Below are positions 8,501-16,233 of a stretch of DNA of 64,000 bases, piece after piece. Made by a program: the position numbers and the translations under genes. The notes below the pieces were generated by a model. The model was not told the origin of the DNA, did not search any database, and worked only from the letters and a program-made list of their open reading frames with translations. The stretch is taken from positions 1 to 64,000 of the forward strand of contig NZ_QLSV01000010.1 of the NCBI RefSeq assembly GCF_003268815.1, in the 5' to 3' direction. The stretch is from Flavobacterium lacus. Lineage in GTDB: Bacteria > Bacteroidota > Bacteroidia > Flavobacteriales > Flavobacteriaceae. Positions within the stretch are counted from its first letter, which is position 1; every line of letters begins with the position of its first letter.

Positions 8501-10792
8501 TAAACCGCTAGGTTGTGTTACTATATAATTGCTTGCATCAGGTCCACTTAAGGTAAAACTGGTCGTAACCGAAATTCCGTTGGCAGCATTAGCACTTGCA
8601 AATGTTCCGTTGCCAGATAATGAAACAGTGTCTCCGCTCTCTACACCAACCAAAGTTGCACCTATAACTACTGCTGTTGTATTGGCATCATACATTTTAT
8701 TTTGAACAGAGGCACCGCCAACAGTTAACTCTTTGGCGGTTATGTTTGCCGTTAAACTTGGTTGTGTTACCAAATAATTAGTTGACGGAGTCAAATAGGT
8801 TCCAGAGAGATTTAATACCTTGCCATTACCAATAGTTTTTGTTGCAAAAGACCATGTGGGTGAACCAGTGACAGTAAAAGATTCTCCATTAACCAAACCA
8901 TCATAAATTGGCGTTCCCGTAACACTAACATCTAGTAATGCATTGTATGTTTTATTAGACGCTGTTAAACCAGAAATAGTTAGATTTTTTGCAGACACTG
9001 CACTCGCAATCGTTGCTACAATTTCAGAAGGAGACCCCGAACTTGTTAACGTAATATTTCCTGCGTAAGGTGAACCTACTACTGTTGCAACAGCTCTTAA
9101 TCTCACGTAAATTGTTGTATTAGGAATAATTCCCGCACTTCCAATGATTAACGGGAAACTATTTGTGCCGATTGTAGTTGAAAAATTAGAGGAGGTTGCT
9201 ACTTCAAAACCTACCGGTGGAGTGATTGTAATTCCCTCATTCATCGCAGCACCAGATACAGTAAAACTAGTTGCAGTACTAGGTGTGCCATAGATAGTAG
9301 ATAGAGCAACAAGTTCTCCAGAAACTAACATGGTCGGTTCCGAAGGCGGCGCTTCAACAGTAATAGTCCCAGTTATATAAGTAATATTGTAATTGGCTAC
9401 TGAAAATGTACCACCAACAGCGTTTGAAGGAGTAACTTGATTCAAATAAGTCCCTGGAGTTGCTCCATCACCTGTGGTTGCACCCGCACTTCCGTAGGCT
9501 ATTGAAACACTCCCGATAGTTTGACTTCCTACCAAGCCATCGCTTGAAAAAGCCGTTGAACCTGAACCACCAGAAAGTAAGACTCCAGCTGTTTTGGTAA
9601 CATTATTTGCTGTTATGGTTAATGCTTTTGGGGTAATGTTTGCGGTTAAACCAGTTGGTTGCGAAAGCGTATAACGAGCAGCATGTGTCCCAGATAGCGT
9701 GTAACCAGCAGTCGTAATTGATTTTCCGTTTCCAACACTTGCAGTTGTGAAACTAAAAATCGGCGTTCCTGCTAGCGAAACCACATCGCCTCCAACTATT
9801 CCGACCAATGAAGCGGTTCCTGTAGTAGTAGCGGTTGTATTTCCGTCGTAAACTTTATTAGCTCCAATAAGTCCTGAAATAGTCAAGTTTTTGGTGCTGA
9901 CAGTGCTTGAAACCGTTGCAACATTGACGTTAGTGGCACCTGGACTGCTTAAAACAACATTACCAGAATACAATCCAGGAACCGTCGCTGCATCTAAACG
10001 CACATATATTGGTGTACTAGCAATAGTTCCAGCCGCACCAACTGTGATCGGAAAGCCGTTATTACCAACATTTGAAGAGAAATCTAACGTAGTTGACACT
10101 TGAAAACCAACTGGCGGATTAATTGCAATACCAGCGGTCATGTTAGCACCTGAAACATTAAAAATTGTATTGGAAGAAGCGGTTCCATAAGTCGTTGATA
10201 TTGCGGAAAGCGTTCCTGTTGTGGAAATTGTTGGTGAAACCACAGTTTCCATTTTATAGAGAAGAAATCTTTGCTGAATAGAAGTATAGCAAGCGAATCT
10301 AGGCGATGACGCATTGTACTGCAATATTCTTGCTGTGACTTGTAAATTTGCAAAATTGAAAAGATTGTTAGAGTAAGTTATATTCCATCTTTGATTATTT
10401 GTTGCTACATTAGTAACAATTTGAACATTATTAGCTGTTCCGGTGTAGGAAACATACCTTTGAATTCCTTCATTATATATTGTCCTACCTCCACCGTTTG
10501 TTTCAATTTTCCAAACAATCGCTGAAGAGGGATTTGTAAGAGTATTAGCTGCAGGAGAAACAGAAACTCTGTCTAAATAAGTTGAAGCTACGTAGGAATT
10601 ATTCATAGCAAAAGTATCTCCGCTATTGACAATTACGTAGTAGCCATCACTTAAAGCACCAATTGAGGTAATTTTAGTAAAAGTACCTGTGCCATTATAT
10701 TGCCCCCATCCCATCTGCAAGGACATCAAAAAAACGCATAATGCAACATACCTTCGCAGTAGTAATGCATTTAAAAAAGTAAAATTCTTCAT
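5573..10792 (-). CDS. Giant T9SS-secreted adhesin with YDG and MBG repeats, cassette 1
   Basis: This is a 1739-residue protein. Residues 1-30 are a signal peptide (cleavage near GWGQ). Residues ~31-187 form a compact domain also found at the start of flavobacterial secreted proteins. Residues ~188-870 carry alternating repeat modules: choice-of-anchor-like segments (NPPVGFQVST, TPPVGFEVAT), YDG domains (NKVYDGNTTA, NKMYDANTTA) and MBG domains (GGSGSTAFSSDGL, GGSGSTAFTSTGL). A jelly-roll domain follows (~870-1090), then an Ig-like domain (~1095-1180) and a ~370-residue region shared with the two neighbouring adhesins. The end is a T9SS type A sorting domain (last ~78 residues; YPNPVDNG, GIYLVQV, KKLYIQ). 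It is predicted to be exported by T9SS and attached to the surface, probably for adhesion or matrix formation. No catalytic motif is seen. Confidence 0.9.
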   Translation of the reverse strand: MKNFTFLNALLLRRYVALCVFLMSLQMGWGQYNGTGTFTKITSIGALSDGYYVIVNSGDTFAMNNSYVASTYLDRVSVSPAANTLTNPSSAIVWKIETNGGGRTIYNEGIQRYVSYTGTANNVQIVTNVATNNQRWNITYSNNLFNFANLQVTARILQYNASSPRFACYTSIQQRFLLYKMETVVSPTISTTGTLSAISTTYGTASSNTIFNVSGANMTAGIAINPPVGFQVSTTLDFSSNVGNNGFPITVGAAGTIASTPIYVRLDAATVPGLYSGNVVLSSPGATNVNVATVSSTVSTKNLTISGLIGANKVYDGNTTATTTGTASLVGIVGGDVVSLAGTPIFSFTTASVGNGKSITTAGYTLSGTHAARYTLSQPTGLTANITPKALTITANNVTKTAGVLLSGGSGSTAFSSDGLVGSQTIGSVSIAYGSAGATTGDGATPGTYLNQVTPSNAVGGTFSVANYNITYITGTITVEAPPSEPTMLVSGELVALSTIYGTPSTATSFTVSGAAMNEGITITPPVGFEVATSSNFSTTIGTNSFPLIIGSAGIIPNTTIYVRLRAVATVVGSPYAGNITLTSSGSPSEIVATIASAVSAKNLTISGLTASNKTYNALLDVSVTGTPIYDGLVNGESFTVTGSPTWSFATKTIGNGKVLNLSGTYLTPSTNYLVTQPSLTANITAKELTVGGASVQNKMYDANTTAVVIGATLVGVESGDTVSLSGNGTFASANAANGISVTTSFTLSGPDASNYIVTQPSGLTGNITPKALSIIANDVTKEVGTTLTGGSGSTAFTSTGLISGQTIGSVTIAYGTGAEAGAAVGTYSNQVFLSAATGGTFLASNYSITYVAGNIIVQNTTSIVLTNMGSAVVEDFDSMESSATASLPIGIRSGNDFTMATSSTTLAYGTSGTNSVTGTSSGGIINWANGVTASALDRAIGFLNTGSFTSPRFIVVSILNTTENTINSLEIDWDYEKYRSGSRAFDWTFFHGNDVSPSIAATEGNQSYSADANNTTVFNPPTAISKTVILNNLSIEAGQRYYFLWTFTGNGGSSNGQGIGIDNLSIKPCRTTSITSQPSATAQSTCINGTAFSPLSVTASGTDLVFQWEQSTDGVTGWIAAVGGTESTTNSFTPSNVTAGTNYYRCIITNGCGEIASSEVSAAITVSNNNNWIGTSGLWSDGANWSCGSIPLATSNLTISNGTPTLDLDFVVGSSGSLILEGTASLLIASNASLTIAGEANFNNRPITIRSNATGTASIGHVTGTLTGATNVTAERYIPAKRAWRLLTSPLKGETNTSIYENWQNNGVVAAGTGLLLWGPQGGGSSGLGTGPQTNIWRHAGTTWVPIVNSSNTDLFELDSNNAYLVYVTGPYGSDNITSGATATTFDATGSLITGDVIHTINGNQFRLIPNPYASPLNTEALVSSNTGSKVWMLDPTIGLGAYVTYDGQNWSTPTPVGNDKYIQSGQAFFVRTNVGNTFNIREVHKVAGNSSTWFERDANNITNSESTDRIRVLLYKLVANNWHYVDGALAVNSSDGNNEVDDIDAGKIANFNESLSFRNGTTNLSIEYRALPEEEDVQPIRLTATTATPYQIRLYVEHYSNSAMQPFLEDTQTGTLTAIPTDGSEVIVSFTGVVSNASTPDNRFRIVYESVLDIDQPTSSNFSVYPNPVDNGQVHIDFKTLPSAASYSISTLLGQHVQRGTLTDTQNTVFLTHLEKGIYLVQVTQDDKVITKKLYIQ
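8200..10210 (-). repeat. Internal duplication of YDG/MBG modules in adhesin 1
   Basis: Two successive blocks encode the same module order. The anchor-like segment occurs at ~10210-9900 and again at ~9330-9000; the YDG module KNLTISGL at ~9890 and ~8975; and the MBG module SGSTAF near 9560 and 8410. A third YDG copy begins near 8690. The copies are clearly diverged at the protein level, so this is an old tandem expansion. Confidence 0.7.
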
Positions 10793-11520
10793 AATTGTCT
10801 TATAATTAATAAATTTAAAATCTACATTGTATGCTGTAATTCTTTTAGTTGTGTTTGTATTTTTGTTTTGAATATAGAAATGCTATCATTGCTGTGCGTT
10901 TTAAATACAAACTAAAACACTTTAAACGCTCGTTCATCAAAAAATTAAAAAACCACTTTTTTTCATATCCTAAATTACCATATCGTTAACAAAAAAATAA
11001 AAAAAAGTTAATCATGTTGTTTCAAAATAAATGTGAAATATTGCCATCAATAGGAAAAAATATTGTTACAATAGTTTGTATATGAATACTTAATTATTTC
11101 ATTAACAGCTAAATTCTATGCCTTCAATTACAACATATTATCATGCTGTAATCGCCTCAGGTAAAACAATTGCTTTATCCTTAATTAAAAATCTTTTTAT
11201 TTTTTTTGAGTGTAAACAAATAAACACATTTGTTAAAAAAAATGATTGATGTGTTGAAATGGAAAAAATTTTAGCAACTAAATTAGTTCGGAATGACAAA
11301 AAAAGTTCAACATTTGAAAGCAACAATCACTCGCTAAAAATAATTGTGTCATACAATTTGATTGTTACACTAGTTAAAAACAAATTTACCCATCAAAAAA
11401 AAACACTGCTAAAAATGTAATTTTTTAGTAGTGTTAATTCTATTTTAAGGGAATTGCTTAGTAACAATTTGTTAACATCAACAAAATAATAGTATAAAAA
11501 TAAGCAAAGTCGTTTTTGTA
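10793..11520. other. Intergenic region between cassettes 1 and 2
   Basis: This 728-bp, strongly AT-rich spacer holds the terminator of cassette 2 at 11392-11435. The short frames at 11141-11326 and 11393-11599 have no protein-like composition and are rejected. The promoter for adhesin 1 should lie here, but no complete consensus was found. Confidence 0.5.
11392..11435 (-). terminator. Terminator of adhesin cassette 2
   Basis: AACACTGCTAAAAA (11402-11415) pairs with TTTTTTAGTAGTGTT (11421-11435), and the minus strand continues with eight T. It has the same outer stem as the terminators of cassettes 1 and 3 with a different loop. Confidence 0.8.
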
Positions 11521-11748
11521 CTAATTTTTTATGGATTTCGTTTTGTGATTGTAATAAAACAAAAGTCCAATCGCTACAACTAGCATAAAAGGCACCCAAC
11601 CATCTATCGGTGTCGCTGGTGCTTCTTGACCGGGGTCATTTCCAATCGGAAAACCTGGATCAAAATCATCGGCATAAAGACTTATCGTACTTAAACTAAA
11701 TAAAAAGACATAAATGGTGGTGATTTGATTACTAATGTGTTTTTTCAT
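11521..11748 (-). CDS. PID-CTERM mini-protein, cassette 2
   Basis: This is a 75-residue paralogue of the proteins at 5329 and 15990. It has a signal peptide (MKKHISNQITTIYVFLF...SLYA), a linker DDFDPGFPIGNDPGQEAP, TPIDGW, one transmembrane helix and the basic end HKTKSIKN. Most differences from its paralogues are in the last eight residues and a few linker positions. It lies 16 bp after the stop of the ice-binding adhesin and is followed by a terminator about 85 bp downstream, so the two genes form a closed transcription unit. It is probably membrane-anchored or processed at the PID motif by a sorting enzyme not encoded in this window; that step is inferred from the PEP-CTERM analogy. Confidence 0.82.
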   Translation of the reverse strand: MKKHISNQITTIYVFLFSLSTISLYADDFDPGFPIGNDPGQEAPATPIDGWVPFMLVVAIGLLFYYNHKTKSIKN

Positions 11749-11764
11749 GTTAATCGGTTGTTAT

Positions 11765-14700
11765 TTATTGTATATATAATTTCTTGGTAATGACCTTATC
11801 GTCTTGGGTAACTTGTAGCAAATAAATACCTTTTTCAAGGTGAGTGAGGAGAACCGTGTTTTGCGTATCGGTTAAGGTTCCTTTTTGCACGTGTTGTCCT
11901 AATAGGGTACTAATCGAATACGTTGCTGTACTCGGTAGGGTTTTAAAATCAATGTGAAATTCTCCATTGTCCACCGGATTAGGATACACACTAAAGTTTG
12001 ACGCTGTAGGCTGATCGATGTTTAACGTAGGTTGATAAACAATTCTAAAACGATTGTCCGGGTTGCTGGCATCAGAAACCACACCTATAAAAGGTACAAT
12101 CACCTCTGAACCATCAAGCGGAATGGCATAGGTTGTGCCGGTTTGTGTATCTTCTAAAGACGGTTGCAAGGCACTGTTGCTGTAATGCTCTACATACAAA
12201 CGCAATTGGTAAGGACTTGCTGTTGTAGCCGTTAAACGAATCGGTTGTGTGTCTCCTTCTTCTGGTAAAGCTCTATATTCTATAGACAAATTAGTAGTAC
12301 CATTTCTAAAGGATAAGCTTTCGTTGAAATTCGAGATTTTTCCCGCATCGGTATCGTCCACTTCGTTATTACCATTACTTGAATTAACAGCTAACGCTCC
12401 ATCGGAAAATTGCCAGTTATTAGCCACTTGTTTGTAAAGTAACACACGAATTTTATCGGAGCTTTCGGAATTGGTTATGTTGTTTGCATTTCTTGCAAAC
12501 CAAGTATTGCTGTTTCCGGCAACTTTGTGCGTTTCTTTTACAGTGAAACTATCTGAATTTCTTCTGATAAAAAAGGCTTGACCGCTTTGGATAAATCTGT
12601 CATTTCCTGAAGTTGTGGAAGACCAATTTTGGCCGTCGTAGGTAACATAAGCACCTAAACCAGTTGTTGGATCTAATAACCAAATTTTAGAACCAGAATT
12701 AGCTATGTCTGCTAACATTGCCTCTGTATCAATCGGACTCGCATACGGATTACCAATTAATTTGAATTGATTAGCCGATAACGTATGAGTGACAACTCCC
12801 GTGATTAATTCACCCGTTGCCTTCACTGTCGCTACCGCAGCACCGGATGAAATGTTTTCGCTTCCGTGCGTTCCGGCAGCAAATACCAGAAAAGCATTAC
12901 CATTGTTTGTTTCAAATAAATTGGTCGAATTGGTATTCGTAACAGCAGTCCAACTGCCGCCAGTGTAACTCCAAATGTTAGGTTGGGGCCCAACTGCCAA
13001 ACCGGTTGCTCCACCACCTTGCGGATGCCAAAGCAATAAACCTTCCCCAACTATTCCCTGCCAATTGGCAAAAATACTGTTCTCAGAACTTCCTTTGAGC
13101 GGTGAAGTAAGTAATCGCCAAGCACGTTTAGCGGGAATGTAACGCTCAGCATTTACCCTCCCGTTTAACGCCCAACCGGTGGCATCTCCAATTCGTGCTG
13201 TGCCACTGCCATCGGATTTCAATTCAAAAATCAAATCATTTGAAGCTCCGTCAAAATCAACAGTGCCGGGCGTTCCCGTAAAAGTAACCGCAGCGGTAGA
13301 GCCTACTGCACCATGCGAAGTAAAGGTCTTTGCTCCTGCTCCGGAAAACGCGATGTCGTTGTAGGCCAAACCGGCAATGTTTTGCGGGAAAGAGCCGTTA
13401 AAAGTCATTAAGGTAGGCGTAGTCACAGTACCGTTGAGAACTGTTAAATCACCTGAGATTGAAATTGGTGTTCCTAAAATAACACCACCTGAAACTGTTC
13501 GATCGATGGTTAAATTATTTAAAACATTAGCGGTACCGGGTATGGAGTTGTCGATTTGCAAAGTTCCCATGGCACCGCTACCAAGCAAGAACAACGAAGA
13601 GTTGCCACCACCTCTTATAAATCCATCACCTGAAAAACCAGATGCCACACCTGCCTTACCAAACGTAGCGGTAAAACCATTTAAATCTAAAATAGCTGTT
13701 GCGTTGGTTAACGTAAGGGCATTCCCGCCGTTTGGACCGTCACAAAGTAAGTTGTTTAACAACCTAACGGTGCCATTCAATTTATCAACCGCCAGATAAT
13801 CAATGGAAATTGCTCCACTTCCACTAATATCTTGTGTTCCTGAGCCGGTAAAAAAAACGGCTCTTGCATTAGCGTTAAAAGTACCATTATTTATGAAGTT
13901 ACCTTTTAGTACTAAATCACCTCCCGAAGTTGCGGATAAAGTAGTAGTCGCCCCGCTATGGGTAGTAAAATTAACACATTGAACGCTATCGGCAGAAGTT
14001 GCAAGGGTAAATGTTCCGTTGTTAATGACATCACCTAAAATAATAATACCAATGGATTCATTTGCAACATCCAATGAACCGGCTGTAAAAGTAGAACCGG
14101 AATCGATTGTTAAATTGCCTGCTAGTTGTAGTGGTGTTTGAGCGTTGTTGTGTACATGTAAGGTGGTGTTACCTGAAATTTGCAGATGATTGGGATAGTC
14201 TGAACCAGCTGTTAAAGACCAATCAGAAGTTGTATCTGCGTTATATTGCAAAGTAGCACTTGAACCGTATGTGGGAGCGTTGCCATGGATAAAACCGCCT
14301 TGATTGATATTAACTAGTCCATGTATTGAGGAGGCCGCTCCAAAGTCGACTCCGCCTGCAATAAGTACATCATTTAAGGCGACCGTGCCGGAAACCGTTC
14401 CCGAACCGGAAAACGCAACCGTACCGTTACCGGCTGTAAAAGTGCCGTTATTGGTAATTGAACCACCATCAGAAATAGTCATTGTGCGCGGTGTGGCATC
14501 GGAAGCGGTTAACGTTTTACCACTATTAATTACGATGGAACGCAACGCAACAGCGGTATTTACAGTAACATTGTGCTTGATGATAACAGACCCACCTGCC
14601 GCTGGAATAGTGTTAGTACACCAAGTCGATACTTGATCCCAATCCCCATTGGCAATGGTAGCAACACCAAATCCATCTGTGTTGATTTGTGTAGAATCAA

Positions 14701-15373
14701 TTGAAACAGCACCTGCAATCGAATAGAGTCTACCGTTTAAAATACCCCCCGCACCCATCGAAATGGCACCATTGGCAATAAATGTGCCTGAAATTGTCGT
14801 GGTAGCGGCCATCGAAATAGCTCCATCTGCGAGCCAAAACACATTGGAGGCTTTCGCTCCATTTGTTAAAATTAGGGTTGAAGTAGCACCTGTAGTAAAG
14901 GCACCGCCAAATTGAAAGAGAAAAAATGCATCCGGATTTCCACCACCATCTAAAGTAAGCGTCCCTCCCACTGATCCGGCTGCTCCAATGGAATAGACTC
15001 CGGCAAAAAGCGTTTCATTTCCCCCAAAAGCAGGTGCATGGGTACTGTTTGTAGTTGGTGTGTCGAATAACGCGTTGTAGGCCGTGATTAAATCCAACGA
15101 AGCTTGCTGGGTTAAATCGCCTGGACTATAAATTGTGCCATTAACTACGGTCGGATTTTCAAAGCCGGTGATAGCACCCACATGGGTGCCAATATCGCCA
15201 ATGACAGACGATGTTGCCGTGTTTCCAATTGCTCCATCTGCTGTAAAGAGCGTAAAGTGAGAAGATGCACCTAAATTGACTGAACACTGAGCAGAAACGT
15301 TGAGGCTAAAACAAAAATAAAGAAACAAGGAAATACAAAACGTTCCTTTAGAACATAAAGTCATTTTTTTCAT
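11765..15373 (-). CDS. T9SS-secreted ice-binding (DUF3494) adhesin, cassette 2
   Basis: This is a 1202-residue protein. Residues 1-29 are a signal peptide. Residues ~30-235 match the DUF3494 ice-binding fold: GDIGTHVGAITGF, the DLITAYNALFDT helix, LFAGVYSIG, LTLDGGGNPDAFFLFQFG, FWLADGAISM and GRLYSIAGAVSIDS. A long beta-strand-rich region (~236-770) of repeated short hydrophobic strands follows, then the C-terminal region common to all three cassettes, and a T9SS type A sorting domain (YPNPVDNGEFHIDF to KKLYIQ). Proteins of this fold bind ice crystals and are used by cold-living microbes to inhibit recrystallisation or to adhere to ice. Here the domain sits at the tip of a surface-attached stalk, so ice adhesion or matrix protection is inferred. 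It is co-transcribed with the PID-CTERM gene 16 bp downstream. Confidence 0.92.
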   Translation of the reverse strand: MKKMTLCSKGTFCISLFLYFCFSLNVSAQCSVNLGASSHFTLFTADGAIGNTATSSVIGDIGTHVGAITGFENPTVVNGTIYSPGDLTQQASLDLITAYNALFDTPTTNSTHAPAFGGNETLFAGVYSIGAAGSVGGTLTLDGGGNPDAFFLFQFGGAFTTGATSTLILTNGAKASNVFWLADGAISMAATTTISGTFIANGAISMGAGGILNGRLYSIAGAVSIDSTQINTDGFGVATIANGDWDQVSTWCTNTIPAAGGSVIIKHNVTVNTAVALRSIVINSGKTLTASDATPRTMTISDGGSITNNGTFTAGNGTVAFSGSGTVSGTVALNDVLIAGGVDFGAASSIHGLVNINQGGFIHGNAPTYGSSATLQYNADTTSDWSLTAGSDYPNHLQISGNTTLHVHNNAQTPLQLAGNLTIDSGSTFTAGSLDVANESIGIIILGDVINNGTFTLATSADSVQCVNFTTHSGATTTLSATSGGDLVLKGNFINNGTFNANARAVFFTGSGTQDISGSGAISIDYLAVDKLNGTVRLLNNLLCDGPNGGNALTLTNATAILDLNGFTATFGKAGVASGFSGDGFIRGGGNSSLFLLGSGAMGTLQIDNSIPGTANVLNNLTIDRTVSGGVILGTPISISGDLTVLNGTVTTPTLMTFNGSFPQNIAGLAYNDIAFSGAGAKTFTSHGAVGSTAAVTFTGTPGTVDFDGASNDLIFELKSDGSGTARIGDATGWALNGRVNAERYIPAKRAWRLLTSPLKGSSENSIFANWQGIVGEGLLLWHPQGGGATGLAVGPQPNIWSYTGGSWTAVTNTNSTNLFETNNGNAFLVFAAGTHGSENISSGAAVATVKATGELITGVVTHTLSANQFKLIGNPYASPIDTEAMLADIANSGSKIWLLDPTTGLGAYVTYDGQNWSSTTSGNDRFIQSGQAFFIRRNSDSFTVKETHKVAGNSNTWFARNANNITNSESSDKIRVLLYKQVANNWQFSDGALAVNSSNGNNEVDDTDAGKISNFNESLSFRNGTTNLSIEYRALPEEGDTQPIRLTATTASPYQLRLYVEHYSNSALQPSLEDTQTGTTYAIPLDGSEVIVPFIGVVSDASNPDNRFRIVYQPTLNIDQPTASNFSVYPNPVDNGEFHIDFKTLPSTATYSISTLLGQHVQKGTLTDTQNTVLLTHLEKGIYLLQVTQDDKVITKKLYIQ
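13470..14520 (-). repeat. Beta-strand stalk block shared with adhesin 3
   Basis: This encodes the stretch from TASDATPRTMTISDGG to VILGTPISISGDL in adhesin 2. It is clearly homologous, module for module, to 18430-19520 in adhesin 3 and absent from adhesin 1. Sharing of only part of the gene points to duplication followed by module exchange. Confidence 0.8.
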
Positions 15374-15989
15374 TAGGTAATTTTAAGGATTTGATGCAAT
15401 TATTCTAAATAAAATAATTAGCTGGAGGAGTGATATAGAATTGTTTATCTACATTTTTGCAAACGTAATCATTTACAGTACCGAATAAATTTATTTTGTT
15501 GTTTATTTGGAATAGTATTGTTTTAAAGCAAAGCAGAGCTGTTATTGAATGAAATGTAGTAAATTACTCAGAATTAATCCGTTGGATGCAATTAAATTTT
15601 GAAATAATAGTGTGCCTGCTGCACGAATTTTTAGCATAATAAATCGATTTAATTCAAATTCTCAGTAAAAATGACAAATTAGCACGTTTACTCTTGATAA
15701 AATTCGAGTAATCGTGGCAAAAAACCTACTAAGCGAGAACGGAATAACGACACGCAACGGCTTTGTGTTAGAAAGTAATTGACCTTTGCAAACCTATTAT
15801 CGCTCATTAAAAATAATTTTGAAACGTTATTTAATTGTAACGTCAATTAGACAAACGTTTTCCAAATAAAAAACACTGCTAAAGAATGCATCCTTAGCAG
15901 TGTTAAATGTACGTAAAGCAATCGCTGTGCTAACTTGTTGGTGACCGTTGTAAAATAATATTCACAAAGGTAGTAATCTGCAGTTTGGC
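15374..15989. other. Intergenic region between cassettes 2 and 3
   Basis: This 616-bp AT-rich spacer has the cassette 3 terminator at 15866-15904. An isolated CAAACGTA (reverse complement of TAnnTTTG) at 15460-15467, about 90 bp upstream of the ice-binding adhesin, could be a -7 box. It lacks a partner at the expected spacing, so no promoter is called. No other coding potential is seen. Confidence 0.5.
15866..15904 (-). terminator. Terminator of adhesin cassette 3
   Basis: AACACTGCTAA (15872 onward) pairs with TTAGCAGTGTT (to 15904). The loop GAATGCATCC is identical to that of cassette 1. The minus strand continues TTTTTTATTTGG. Confidence 0.8.
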
Positions 15990-16217
15990 TCAACTTTTTA
16001 CTTCTTTCTTTTTGTGGGTGTAATAAAACACAATCCCTATTGCTATTATCAGCATAAAAGGCACCCAACCATCGATCGGTGTCGCTGGTGCTTCTTGACC
16101 GGGATCATTTCCAGTAGGAAAACCCGGGCCAAAATCATCGGCATAAAGACTTGCAGCACTTAAACTAAATAAAAAGATATAAACGGTAGTGATTAGATTG
16201 CTAATGTGTTTTTTCAT
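15990..16217 (-). CDS. PID-CTERM mini-protein, cassette 3
   Basis: This 75-residue paralogue of the two other mini-proteins has a signal peptide (MKKHISNLITTVYIFLF...SLYA), the linker DDFGPGFPTGNDPGQEAP, TPIDGW, a transmembrane helix and the tail HKKKEVKS. An in-frame ATG exists further upstream at 16361, inside the 3' end of the adhesin. The start at 16217 was chosen because it gives the signal peptide and the same length and 16-bp spacing as its paralogues. It shares the closed adhesin/mini-protein/terminator unit. Its role is unknown. Confidence 0.8.
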   Translation of the reverse strand: MKKHISNLITTVYIFLFSLSAASLYADDFGPGFPTGNDPGQEAPATPIDGWVPFMLIIAIGIVFYYTHKKKEVKS

Positions 16218-16233
16218 GTTAATCGGTTGTTTT

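Larger units (their letters stand above)
11392..13152 (-). repeat. Cassette repeat copy 2
   Basis: This is the second copy of the shared unit: adhesin C-terminal ~450 codons, 16-bp spacer, PID-CTERM gene and terminator. It is highly similar to copies 1 and 3. The similarity stops at the ERYIPAKRAWRLL block, upstream of which adhesin 2 matches adhesin 3 but not adhesin 1. Confidence 0.85.

Noticed and set aside
15460..15467. CAAACGTA as a minus-strand -7 promoter box for the ice-binding adhesin
   Set aside because: It matches TAnnTTTG, but no TTG/TTTG partner is found at 17-20 bp. A single 8-mer with two free positions is expected by chance in such sequence.
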